A stretch of DNA of 52,475 nucleotides, taken from an uncultured Brevibacillus sp. (GTDB lineage: Bacteria; Bacillota; Bacilli; Brevibacillales; Brevibacillaceae). A program made the translations under genes and the position numbers. Below, in pieces: positions 42,940 through 51,103 of the stretch. The stretch's first letter is position 1. Every line of letters starts with the position of its first letter. The notes beneath the pieces are model-generated. The model was not told the DNA's origin. It made no database searches and saw nothing but the letters and a program-made list of their open reading frames with translations. The DNA lies in contig CAMIVR010000018.1 in NCBI GenBank assembly GCA_946402065.1, forward strand, positions 1 to 52,475, in the 5' to 3' direction.

Positions 42940-44512
42940 CCCGCTGTCCCCCTTTGCGGTTTTGTGCGTATCGCTGCTTGAGCAGCGCTTTTTGGACCTT
43001 TCCGGCAGGCGTCAGCGGCAGCTCTGCCACGATGTCAAAGGAGTGCGGCAGCTTGTAATCGGCCAGCCGGGTCCGGCAATACGCCTGCAGCTCTTCGGCA
43101 GTCGGCGACTCACCCGGCGCAGGAATGATAAAGTAATGACCGACTTCTCCATACAGCTCGTGGGGCACACCGATCCCTGCGGCGATGGCTACCTTGGGAT
43201 GAGCGACGAGGACGTTTTCGATTTCGATCGGATAAACATTGTAGCCGCCGTTTACGTACATTTCTTTTTTGCGCCCTTTGAAAAATACCCGCCCCGCCTC
43301 ATCGAGTGAAGCCAGATCGCCTGTATAGAGCCAGCCGTCGCTGTCAAAAGCCTCGGCGCTCTCCTGCGGTCTGCCGTAATAGCCCGCTGCCAGGCATGCG
43401 CCCTTGACGGCCAATTCACCGATTTCACCGCTCGCCAGCTCCTGACGCTCCCCGTCGACCACACGCAGCTGGAAATCGCCGATGGCAACGCCCAGGCTCG
43501 TCGCAAGATACTGCGGGTCATCCTGAAGCGGCGACAAGATGCAGGCCCCTGATGTTTCGCTCAGTCCGTACAGGTTGATGAATTGCGATTGCGGCATGCG
43601 GGCTTGCATCCTGCCGACCAGCTCCGGCTCTACATTGGAGCCGCCGACGATGGTGTACCGGACGGAAGAGAAGTCGTACTGCTCACTTCCCGAACAGTCG
43701 AGCAGCATGAGGTACATCGTCGGCACGCCGGCGAAAACGGTGGGCTGCAAGCGGGCAGCTGCCTCCAGGACCAAATCGGGGCGAAAGCTCGGGATCAGGA
43801 TGATGCTCGCCCGGCTGATCAGGGCAGCGGCGATCGCGCAGGTGATGCCGCCGACATGATTGAGCGGAAGGCTGCACACAATCCGCTCCTCGGGGGTAAA
43901 ATGCAGATGCTCCGCCTGGGCCCGGGCCGAGCTGGACATGCTGCGGTGGGTGATCACCGTCCCTTTCGGTTGCCCTGTTGTCCCCGATGTATAGATCATG
44001 ATCAGGGGATCGGTTTCCGCGCCCCGCCTCCGCCGCGCTCCCACTTTTTCCCGGTCCGCCGCTTGGGCCAGCAGCTCTGCAAACGGCACGCCCCTGTCCG
44101 CTTCCGCACCGATGTACACGTAGTGCTCTACGGTTGGCAGACGATCGCGCATGCCTGCAAACATAGCAAGATAGTCGAAGCCGTTCAGCTCGCCAAGGCT
44201 GACCACCATTTTGCAGGCGGAGTTGTTCAGCATATAGTCGAGCTCGGCAGTCCGATAACGCGGGTTGAGCGCGACGACCACGGCGCCGATTTTGGCTGCG
44301 GCAAAAAAGGTATACAGCCATTCCGGCTGATTCAAGGCGTTGACGCCGATCGTGTCGCCCGGCTCGATGCCTTTTTGCAAAAGGGCCGTCGCCAATCGGT
44401 CCGACTGTTCGTGTAGCTGTTCATAGGAGATTTCCGTCTGTCCGTAATAGATGAATGTTTTCTCTGGATGAAGATGAAGCGCCCGATCAAGCGCAGCCAA
44501 CAATCCGGCCAT
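42902..44512 (-). CDS. Acyl-CoA synthetase (AMP-forming), first ligase of the tandem trio
   Basis: A 536-residue ligase. Motifs: MIYTSGTTGQPKGTVITH, NLYGLSETSG, GWLYTGDLA and AGKVQKALLK. GGAGGG lies before ATG 44512, which overlaps the stop of the upstream dehydrogenase gene (TAATG). Its C-terminus extends about 15 residues beyond the catalytic lysine with many charged residues. Confidence 0.92.
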   Translation of the reverse strand: MAGLLAALDRALHLHPEKTFIYYGQTEISYEQLHEQSDRLATALLQKGIEPGDTIGVNALNQPEWLYTFFAAAKIGAVVVALNPRYRTAELDYMLNNSACKMVVSLGELNGFDYLAMFAGMRDRLPTVEHYVYIGAEADRGVPFAELLAQAADREKVGARRRRGAETDPLIMIYTSGTTGQPKGTVITHRSMSSSARAQAEHLHFTPEERIVCSLPLNHVGGITCAIAAALISRASIILIPSFRPDLVLEAAARLQPTVFAGVPTMYLMLLDCSGSEQYDFSSVRYTIVGGSNVEPELVGRMQARMPQSQFINLYGLSETSGACILSPLQDDPQYLATSLGVAIGDFQLRVVDGERQELASGEIGELAVKGACLAAGYYGRPQESAEAFDSDGWLYTGDLASLDEAGRVFFKGRKKEMYVNGGYNVYPIEIENVLVAHPKVAIAAGIGVPHELYGEVGHYFIIPAPGESPTAEELQAYCRTRLADYKLPHSFDIVAELPLTPAGKVQKALLKQRYAQNRKGGQRDERDRLLADETR

Positions 44513-45669
44513 TATACACCCTCCGTCAACCCGATTTGTTTGACCAGAATTTCATTCATAACCTCCGTCGTGCCGCCGCCGATGGAAGCGATCCGGGCGT
44601 CGCGCCAGTAGCGCTGTACAGGGAATTCCATCATGTAGCCATTGCCGCCGTGAATTTGCAGAGCGGCATCGGTCACTTCCCGGACCATCTCGCATGCAAG
44701 CGCTTTCGCCATCGTCGTCTCTTTGACCGCATCCTCGCCGTTTGCGTACAGATAAAGCGCGTGATACGTCAGCTCGCGCGACTTTTCCAGCTCGACCGCC
44801 ATATCCACCAGCATGTGGGAAATGACCTGGAACCGCCGGATCGGCTGGCCGAACTGCGTCCGCTCGGCAGAATAGCGTATCGCCTGCTCCAGCGCAGACT
44901 CTGCCAGGCCGATCGCCTGCAGCGCCATCGTAATCCGCTCCCACTGGAAGTTTTGCATGATCGCGCGGAAGCCTTTGTTCTCTTCTCCAAGCAGGTTGGC
45001 TGCCGGAACCCTGACCTCATCGAGAATCAGCTCAGCCGTATCGGATGCCCGCCAGCCCAGCTTCTTCAGCTTCTTGCCGACGGAAAATCCCGGGGTATTC
45101 GTCTCCACGATAAACAGGCTTATGCCCCGATGACCTGCCGACGCATCGGTTTTGGCGGCCAACACGACGAAATCGGCCTGGACGCCATTTGTAATGAACA
45201 TTTTGCTGCCACAGAGCACGTAATGGTCGCCTTCCCTGCGAGCCGTCGTGCGAATGCCCGCCACATCGGAGCCGGCATCCGCTTCGGTGATGCCGAGGGC
45301 AGCGATTTTCTCGCCCCTGATGCCCGGAGCCAAATACTTGCGCTTCTGTTCATCCGTTCCGCACCGCCAGATGGGCGTGAGCGCGATCGCGCTTTGCGCG
45401 CACAGCCCTGCCCCGACGCCGCCGGAACCGCATTTGGAGAATTCCTCCAGGAAGACCGCATCGGTGATCAGATCGGCACCGCTGCCGCCGTACTCCTGGG
45501 GAAATTTGATGCCGTAATAACCCATTTCGCCCAGCCTGCGGTACACCTCGCGGGGAATCGCTTCCGCCCGTTCCCATGCCTCGACATAGGGGGAAATCTC
45601 TTTTTTGACAAAGCTGCGCACCGCCTTGCGAAACATTTCATGCTCCTCGGTAAACAACCAATGAGTCAT
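44512..45669 (-). CDS. Acyl-CoA dehydrogenase, IVD-like
   Basis: A 385-residue flavoprotein. GITEADAGSDVAGIRTTA and QIHGGNGYMMEFPV are the family signatures. The residue before GT in the terminal motif is Gly (IGGGTTEV), while a Glu is present in NFQWERITMAL, the isovaleryl-CoA-dehydrogenase-type base. GAGGGAGCAGG precedes ATG 45669. It belongs to the P1 operon and lies next to a second dehydrogenase, suggesting two oxidation steps or two substrates. Confidence 0.92.
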   Translation of the reverse strand: MTHWLFTEEHEMFRKAVRSFVKKEISPYVEAWERAEAIPREVYRRLGEMGYYGIKFPQEYGGSGADLITDAVFLEEFSKCGSGGVGAGLCAQSAIALTPIWRCGTDEQKRKYLAPGIRGEKIAALGITEADAGSDVAGIRTTARREGDHYVLCGSKMFITNGVQADFVVLAAKTDASAGHRGISLFIVETNTPGFSVGKKLKKLGWRASDTAELILDEVRVPAANLLGEENKGFRAIMQNFQWERITMALQAIGLAESALEQAIRYSAERTQFGQPIRRFQVISHMLVDMAVELEKSRELTYHALYLYANGEDAVKETTMAKALACEMVREVTDAALQIHGGNGYMMEFPVQRYWRDARIASIGGGTTEVMNEILVKQIGLTEGV

Positions 45670-45691
45670 CCTGCTCCCTCCCTCATCTGCC

Positions 45692-45717
45692 AGATGGCGT
45701 TTGCCCAAGCGCCATCT
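45692..45717 (-). other. Intra-operon hairpin between the two dehydrogenase genes
   Basis: AGATGGCG and CGCCATCT form a perfect 8-bp stem with a 10-nt loop in the 85-bp gap, ending about 12 nt before the Shine-Dalgarno site. It may protect or process the mRNA. Confidence 0.45.
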
Positions 45718-45754
45718 CGCCGTTATTCGCCCACCTCTACAGCTTGGTGTGCTG

Positions 45755-46903
45755 CTACAGCCCCATTTCCTTGGCGATAATCTCCTTCATGATTTCATCC
45801 GTTCCCGCGCCAATCCGGTACAGCCTGACATCCCGCCAGATACGCTGTACGACGTTTTCGCTCATGTACCCGCTTCCGCCAAAAATCTGCAGAGCCCGAT
45901 CGGCAACCCAGCAGGCCGTGCGCGACGCTTCCAGCTTGGCCATGGAAATCAGTTTCGCCGGAACCTCTCCACGGGCGAACCGGTAGGCGGTCGAATACGT
46001 CAGCTGCCTGGCCGCTTCGATCCGCGTCGCCATCTGGGCCAGCAGGTGGCCGATCACCTGATGCTGTCCGATCGCCTTGCCGAAGGTGCGGCGCGTCTTC
46101 GCGTAATCGAGCGCCAGCTCATAGGCATGCGATGCCATGCCGACCGCGCCGGCCGCCCCGATCAGCCGCTCGCCCTGCAGCTCCCACATGATGTGGTAAA
46201 AGCCCTTGCCTTCGACCCCCAGCAGATTGGCCTGCGGCACCCGGACATTTTCCAAAATCAACTCAGCCGTATCGGACGAACGCATGCCCACTTTATCCAG
46301 CTTGCGGCTGACGAAGAAGCCCGGGCGGTCTGTCTCCACCAAAAACAGCGTGATTCCCTTGTACCCGCTGCCCGGAGCCGTGCGGGTCACGAGCAGGACG
46401 AAATCGGCGCGGGGGCCATTGGTGATAAAGGTTTTGTTGCCGTTGATCACCCACTCGTCGCCATCGCGGACGGCGCGGGTCTGGATCGACGCCACGTCGG
46501 AGCCGTGATTGGGCTCGGTAATCCCCAGCGCAGCGAGCTTTTCGCCGCGAATGGCGGGGATCAGGAAGCGCTCCTTCTGATCCTCTGTGCCGAACTCCAT
46601 GATCGGGGGTGTGGCCATCTCCATCTGTACAGCGACCGCCATCGGGAAGCCGCCCGCCCCGCAGCGGGCCAGCTCCTCCGCGACGATCAGCGACATGAAA
46701 TAATCCCCGCCCTGCCCGCCGACTTCCGTTGGATAGCGCAGCCCGAGGAAGCCGAGCTCACCCATCCGGCGCATAACCGAGAGCGGGAACTCCCCCTGCT
46801 CCTCCCACTCGTCGATATGCGGCGTCACCTCCTTGGCGACGAATTTGCGCAGCACGCTTCTGATCTCTTCATGCTCCTCAGTAAAGAACGGATTTTTCTT
46901 CAC
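45755..46903 (-). CDS. Acyl-CoA dehydrogenase, citronellyl/isovaleryl-CoA-like
   Basis: A 382-residue flavoprotein with GITEPNHGSDVASIQTRA and QIFGGSGYMSENVV. The terminal motif reads RIGAGTDEIM, as in isovaleryl-CoA dehydrogenase, and the base is the Glu in LQGERLIGAAGAVGM. This arrangement is also that of AtuD citronellyl-CoA dehydrogenases. ATG 46903 overlaps the stop of the small AtuA-related gene. Probably makes the 2-enoyl-CoA that the carboxylase then acts on; that order is inferred from family pathways. Confidence 0.92.
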   Translation of the reverse strand: MKKNPFFTEEHEEIRSVLRKFVAKEVTPHIDEWEEQGEFPLSVMRRMGELGFLGLRYPTEVGGQGGDYFMSLIVAEELARCGAGGFPMAVAVQMEMATPPIMEFGTEDQKERFLIPAIRGEKLAALGITEPNHGSDVASIQTRAVRDGDEWVINGNKTFITNGPRADFVLLVTRTAPGSGYKGITLFLVETDRPGFFVSRKLDKVGMRSSDTAELILENVRVPQANLLGVEGKGFYHIMWELQGERLIGAAGAVGMASHAYELALDYAKTRRTFGKAIGQHQVIGHLLAQMATRIEAARQLTYSTAYRFARGEVPAKLISMAKLEASRTACWVADRALQIFGGSGYMSENVVQRIWRDVRLYRIGAGTDEIMKEIIAKEMGL

Positions 46904-47235
46904 AGCGGCACCTCCCGATCGTCATAGTCGATTTCCATGCGCAGCAGGTTGGCGGCGTAGCATTTGCCCAGATTGTCCATCCGGATCGATGCCGAACCGC
47001 CCCCGTCCAGCGCTCCCTTGCAGACAAAATTAAGCGCCCTGATGTTCGGCAGCAGATACCGTGTCACCTCGCCCTCCACCAATCCGGCAAAATGCTGCTT
47101 CACCCGCTCGGCGGTCACCTCCCGGACGAACAGCTCGAACCATTCCTCCGTCGGGGCGAACAGGCCGATATTCACGGTGTTGCCCTTGTCGCCGGATCTG
47201 GCCTGGGCAATTTCGCGAAGCTGTATCCGCGCCAT
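46900..47235 (-). CDS. AtuA-related small protein (C-terminal ferredoxin-fold domain)
   Basis: A 111-residue protein matching the C-terminal domain of full-length AtuA. ARSGDKGNTVNIGLFAP near the start and NFVCKGALDGGGSASIRMDN near the end are hallmark blocks. In pseudomonads this domain is fused to the large AtuA part. Here it is a separate gene whose start abuts the stop of the large part. Function unknown; it is needed for acyclic terpene use in Pseudomonas. Confidence 0.85.
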   Translation of the reverse strand: MARIQLREIAQARSGDKGNTVNIGLFAPTEEWFELFVREVTAERVKQHFAGLVEGEVTRYLLPNIRALNFVCKGALDGGGSASIRMDNLGKCYAANLLRMEIDYDDREVPL

Positions 47236-48603
47236 CTAGTCCACCTCCGTCACGCTGATTTCTACCCGGCTTTCGATCTCGTCGCGCGGAATCAGGCAGG
47301 ACCACATCCCTAACAGCTCCCTCGGCGGCTGCATTCCGGTAAAGCCGCTCATCGAAGGCGGACCGTTCAGCGCAAGCGGCGGAAACAGCCGCCCCAGCTT
47401 GGCCGCTTCCTCCTTTTTCCGCGTGCGGACAGCCATCCGCAGGTACACCTCGTTTACTTCCTCCTGCGGCGGAGTGGCGAGCGGCCCGTGCAGCGAGTTA
47501 TAGCCGATGTAATCGCTCTGAAGCTGTTCATGCTGCAGGCCGATCCGCTCGATCTGCCTGCGCAGGATGCGGTCTGCGGCCTGCGCCTTGGCGAGCGCAT
47601 CCGGCCAGGAAAACCCGGCCATCGCCTGGCCCATCCAGCCGTCGCTGTAGCCCATCACGACTTTCAGCGTCCCGGGCCGCGCTTTGCCCCGCGCCCCGCT
47701 CACCTGCACCTGGTCGGGCCCAATCTGCTCCAGGCGTACCTGTGTCATGTCCAGCACCACGTCCGGCGTCAAATAGGCGGCAGGGTCGTGAATTTCGTAA
47801 ACCATCTGCTCCCGCACCGTATCGACACTGACCAGTCCGCCCGTCCCTTCGGTCTTCGTAATGACAAACCGGCCGTCCTGCCCGACCTCTGCCAACGGAA
47901 AGCCGATCTGCTCAAGCCCTTCCACCTCCTGCCAGTTGCCGCTGAAGTTGCCGCCCGTCGATTGGCCGGAGCATTCCAGCAGATGGCCCATCAGGATGCC
48001 CTGCGCGAGCAGATCGCCATCGTCCGTACCCCAGCCGAACTCGTGGATCAACGGTGCGAGGAACTGGGCCGAGTCGGTCGTCCGCCCGGTAATCACGACA
48101 TCCGCTCCTTGCCGGAGGGCCTCAACGATCGGCCCTGCGCCGAGGTAGGCATTGGCGAAGACGATCCGGTCCAGAATCGGGTCTATCGGCTGGCCGTCCT
48201 CCATATGGGCAAGCGAGATCCCCTGCCGGCGGAACGAGTCCAGCCGGTCGAGAATATCGTCGCCCGTCACCACCGCGATTTTCAGTCCCGCGAGACCGAG
48301 TCCGCGGGCGATCCGCAGCACCTCGTCGCGGGCTCCTAACGGATTCATCCCGCCTGCGTTGGTCAGGATTTTGAACCCTTTCTCCCGGGCGATCGGCAGC
48401 AAAGCCTGCATCGCCGGTGTAATATCGCGCGTATAGCCCTTCGTCGGGTCCTTTTGCCGGTCTTTTTGCAGGATTGCCAGCGTCAGCTCGGCCAGGCAGT
48501 CGGAGACGAGGTACTGGATATTTCCCCGCTTGGCCGTTTCAATTGCGGGCAGCAGGCTGTCACCATAAAAGCCTTGCGCTGCGCCGATGCGCACTTTTTT
48601 CAT
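47236..48603 (-). CDS. AtuA-family acyl-CoA catabolic protein (DUF1446)
   Basis: A 455-residue cytoplasmic protein of the acyclic-terpene-utilisation AtuA family. RIGAAQGFYGDSLLPAIE opens it, TNAGGMNPLGARDEVLRIA and VITGRTTDSAQFLAPLIHEF follow, and LLECSGQSTGGNF lies near residue 210. Its biochemical role is not established. It is regularly encoded with geranyl- or methylcrotonyl-type carboxylases, as here. It abuts the hydratase gene upstream (1 bp) and the small AtuA part downstream. Confidence 0.88.
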   Translation of the reverse strand: MKKVRIGAAQGFYGDSLLPAIETAKRGNIQYLVSDCLAELTLAILQKDRQKDPTKGYTRDITPAMQALLPIAREKGFKILTNAGGMNPLGARDEVLRIARGLGLAGLKIAVVTGDDILDRLDSFRRQGISLAHMEDGQPIDPILDRIVFANAYLGAGPIVEALRQGADVVITGRTTDSAQFLAPLIHEFGWGTDDGDLLAQGILMGHLLECSGQSTGGNFSGNWQEVEGLEQIGFPLAEVGQDGRFVITKTEGTGGLVSVDTVREQMVYEIHDPAAYLTPDVVLDMTQVRLEQIGPDQVQVSGARGKARPGTLKVVMGYSDGWMGQAMAGFSWPDALAKAQAADRILRRQIERIGLQHEQLQSDYIGYNSLHGPLATPPQEEVNEVYLRMAVRTRKKEEAAKLGRLFPPLALNGPPSMSGFTGMQPPRELLGMWSCLIPRDEIESRVEISVTEVD

Positions 48604-49389
48604 TCAGCGTCCCTCCCAGCGGGGCTGCCGCTTTTCCAGAAAGGCGGTCGCCCCTTCGAGCAGATCCTTGCTTTTGAACGAGACCAGCCGCAGCGTGTTC
48701 AGCTGGGCAAACGAGCCGAGCAGCTCGGTCTGCTCCGTAGAGCGGAACGCCTCAATCCCCAGCTCCACCGCCAGCGGACTGTACGAGGCCACCGTCTGCG
48801 CCAGCTTCAACGTCTCCGCCGCCAGCTGATCGGCCGGGACCAACCGATTGATCAGCCCGAGCTCCAGCGCTTTTTCCGCAGAGTAAATCTCGGCCGTGAG
48901 CATCATTTCCATCGCTTTGCGCTCGCCGACCGCACGTCTGATCCACGGCAAAATGACGAACGGGACCAATCCGAGCCTGAGCTCGGTCGTGCCGAATTTC
49001 GCCTGGTCGGAGGCGATGGCCAGATGGCACATAGCGACCAGCCCGCAGCCTCCGCCAAATGCCGGCCCGTTGACAGAGGCGATCAACGGGGTGCGAATCG
49101 TTGCCCCGAGCTCGAACAGACGCGTGCTCTCCTTGCCCTCCCAGTACAGCTCCGGTACGCTCTTGGCGATGTTTTCGCGAAACTCATTGAGGTTGCCGCC
49201 TGCGCAGAAAGCGCTGCCGCTGCCTGTGAGGATGATTGCGTTTATCCCGTCATCTTCGTCGGCTTGCCGGATACAAGCCGCAAGCTCGGTTGCCAGCCTG
49301 GAAGTAAGCGGATTGCGTATCTCCGGCAAGTTCAGCGTTATCGTGGCGATTCCGTTCTCGACCGTATAGAGCAGCGTTTCGTAGCTCAT
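48604..49389 (-). CDS. Methylglutaconyl/isohexenylglutaconyl-CoA hydratase-like (LiuC/AtuE type)
   Basis: A 261-residue crotonase. The oxyanion segments AFCAGGNLNEF and NGPAFGGGCGLVAMC are present. As in LiuC and AtuE, the first catalytic Glu is Gly (GGGCGLVAM) while the second is kept (FGTTELRLGL) and followed by VPFVILPWIRRAVG. These enzymes hydrate the 3-methylglutaconyl-type product of the carboxylase. That fits its place directly after the carboxyltransferase gene. Confidence 0.9.
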   Translation of the reverse strand: MSYETLLYTVENGIATITLNLPEIRNPLTSRLATELAACIRQADEDDGINAIILTGSGSAFCAGGNLNEFRENIAKSVPELYWEGKESTRLFELGATIRTPLIASVNGPAFGGGCGLVAMCHLAIASDQAKFGTTELRLGLVPFVILPWIRRAVGERKAMEMMLTAEIYSAEKALELGLINRLVPADQLAAETLKLAQTVASYSPLAVELGIEAFRSTEQTELLGSFAQLNTLRLVSFKSKDLLEGATAFLEKRQPRWEGR

Positions 49390-49404
49390 CAGCTCACCCT
49401 CCTT

Positions 49405-50934
49405 TTATACCGGATGCACCGCATTCCGCTTGGGATGAACGTACGGATCTTTTTGCTCGTACAAGCGGAAGCGGGCAATCACGTCAGAGCGCAGATTTTC
49501 GTAAGGGATGATGTCGTCGACGATCAATTCGTCGGCTAAGCGGTAAATATCGATATCCTCTGCGTATTCCTTGCGTTTCTGGGCGATAAAGGCAGGACGT
49601 TCCTCCTCCGGCAACTGCATGATCTTGTTGAGATAGACCGCATTGACGGCCGCTTCCGGCCCCATGATGGCGATGGAAGCGCTGGGCAGGGCAAGCGTCG
49701 CGTCGGTGCCGAAGGCGGGACCGGCCATGGCGTAGAGACCCGCTCCGTAGCACTTGCGGACAATGACCGAAATCTTCGCCACCGTCGCTTCCGAAACTGC
49801 CGAGATCATTTTCGCCCCGTGCCGGATAATCCCTGTTCGCTCCACCTGCGAGCCGATCATAAAACCGGGCACATCGCTCAAAAACAACAGCGGAATGCCA
49901 AAGGCGTTGCACAGCCAGACGAACCGGGCGGCCTTGTCAGCCGAATCGGAAAACAGCGTTCCCCCCTTCACCTTTGACTGATTGGCGACGATCCCCACCG
50001 GCTTGCCGCCCATTCGCGCCAGCCCGGTAATCAGCTCCTGCGCCCACAGCTTTTTCACCTCAAACCACGAGTCGCGGTCGACAATCCGTTTGATCAATTC
50101 ATACATATCGAACGGTACATTCTGGTTCTCCGGAATAATCTCTGCCAACAGCCTCCCTTCCTCCGGGTCGCTCGGCGCTGTCTGCGGCGGCTTTTCCCGC
50201 CAGTTTTGCGGCATATAGCTCAGGTAGCGCTTGCAGGTCGCAATGGCCTCCTCCTCCGACTGCACCAGCACATCGCCGAGACCGCTGACACTGCAGTGCA
50301 TCCTTGCCCCGCCCATATGCTCCATCGTCGTTTTTTCGCCAATCGCCATCTCGACCATGCGCGGCGAGCCAAGATAGGCGCTTGCATTGTTTTCCACCAT
50401 AATCACCAGGTCGCAGAAGGCCGGGATATAAGCCGAGCCTGCCGGCGAGGGGCCAAACAGGACGCAGACCTGTGGTACGATGCCGGACATGTGCACCTGG
50501 TTGTAGAACACTTTTCCGCCATGGCGGCGGCCTGGAAACATTTCCAGCTGATGCGTGATCCGCCCCCCGGCAGAGTCGATCAGATACAGCATCGGCATTT
50601 TCAGCTCCAGCGCTTTTTCTTGAATCCGCAGCTGCTTCTCAATCGTTTTCGGACCGGATGAGCCTGCCTTGACGGTAGAATCGGAGGCCATGAAGCAGAC
50701 CGGCCGTCCATCGATCGCGGCCATCCCGGTCACGAGGGCATCCGCCGGCAAATCCGGCTGAAGAACATTGGCAAACAGCCCGTCTTCAACGATGGAGCCG
50801 GGATCAAACAGCAGATCGAGCCGCTTGCGAACGAACATCTTGTTCTGCTCCGCTAATTGCTGATGATACTTCGCATCCCCGCCCCGCTTCATCCGGGCGA
50901 CTTCTTCCAGTAACTTCTGATTTAGCTTGTTCAC
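49405..50934 (-). CDS. Acyl-CoA carboxylase carboxyltransferase (beta) subunit, MccB/AtuC-like
   Basis: A 509-residue double-crotonase carboxyltransferase. The N-terminal lobe shows LIDSAGGRITHQ and EHMGGARMHCSVSGLGD. The C-terminal lobe shows DVPGFMIGSQVERTGIIRHG and MAGPAFGTDATLALPSASIAIMG (residues split here only for reading). The length matches YngE and the beta subunits of methylcrotonyl- and geranyl-CoA carboxylases. It moves CO2 from carboxybiotin to a 3-methyl-2-enoyl-CoA. The start is GTG 50934 with AAAGGGGGA upstream. It is the first gene of the P1 operon, 41 bp after the -12 element. Confidence 0.92.
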   Translation of the reverse strand: MNKLNQKLLEEVARMKRGGDAKYHQQLAEQNKMFVRKRLDLLFDPGSIVEDGLFANVLQPDLPADALVTGMAAIDGRPVCFMASDSTVKAGSSGPKTIEKQLRIQEKALELKMPMLYLIDSAGGRITHQLEMFPGRRHGGKVFYNQVHMSGIVPQVCVLFGPSPAGSAYIPAFCDLVIMVENNASAYLGSPRMVEMAIGEKTTMEHMGGARMHCSVSGLGDVLVQSEEEAIATCKRYLSYMPQNWREKPPQTAPSDPEEGRLLAEIIPENQNVPFDMYELIKRIVDRDSWFEVKKLWAQELITGLARMGGKPVGIVANQSKVKGGTLFSDSADKAARFVWLCNAFGIPLLFLSDVPGFMIGSQVERTGIIRHGAKMISAVSEATVAKISVIVRKCYGAGLYAMAGPAFGTDATLALPSASIAIMGPEAAVNAVYLNKIMQLPEEERPAFIAQKRKEYAEDIDIYRLADELIVDDIIPYENLRSDVIARFRLYEQKDPYVHPKRNAVHPV

Positions 50935-50974
50935 GCGGCCAATCCCCCTTTATACGCTTCTGCTGGCAATAAAT

Positions 50975-50990
50975 AGCAAGGACTATGCCA
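50975..50990 (-). promoter_or_regulatory. Sigma-54 promoter P1 (twelve-gene carboxylase operon)
   Basis: On the minus strand TTGGCAT-AGTCC-TTGCTA matches the -24/-12 consensus with the same single C-to-T change as P2. It lies 41 bp before the GTG at 50934. Confidence 0.88.
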
Positions 50991-51069
50991 ACGCTTTGTT
51001 CCGCTTATCGGTTTGTTTTGGGCAAAATTGGCTGTATAATTGTTTTAATTATCAGACACTTGCGCGACA

Positions 51070-51087
51070 TTTCGAACAACTGTACAG
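51070..51087. promoter_or_regulatory. Candidate activator site for P1
   Basis: TTTCGAACAACTGTACAG, about 89 bp upstream of the -24 element, closely resembles the P2 site. It also lies just before the divergent activator gene, where it could mediate autoregulation. Confidence 0.6.
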
Positions 51088-51103
51088 ATGAGGGGTTGTT
51101 TAT

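Noticed and set aside
44455-46927. Two plus-strand open frames of over 400 codons
   Set aside because: Both are shadows of the two acyl-CoA dehydrogenase genes and lack start signals.
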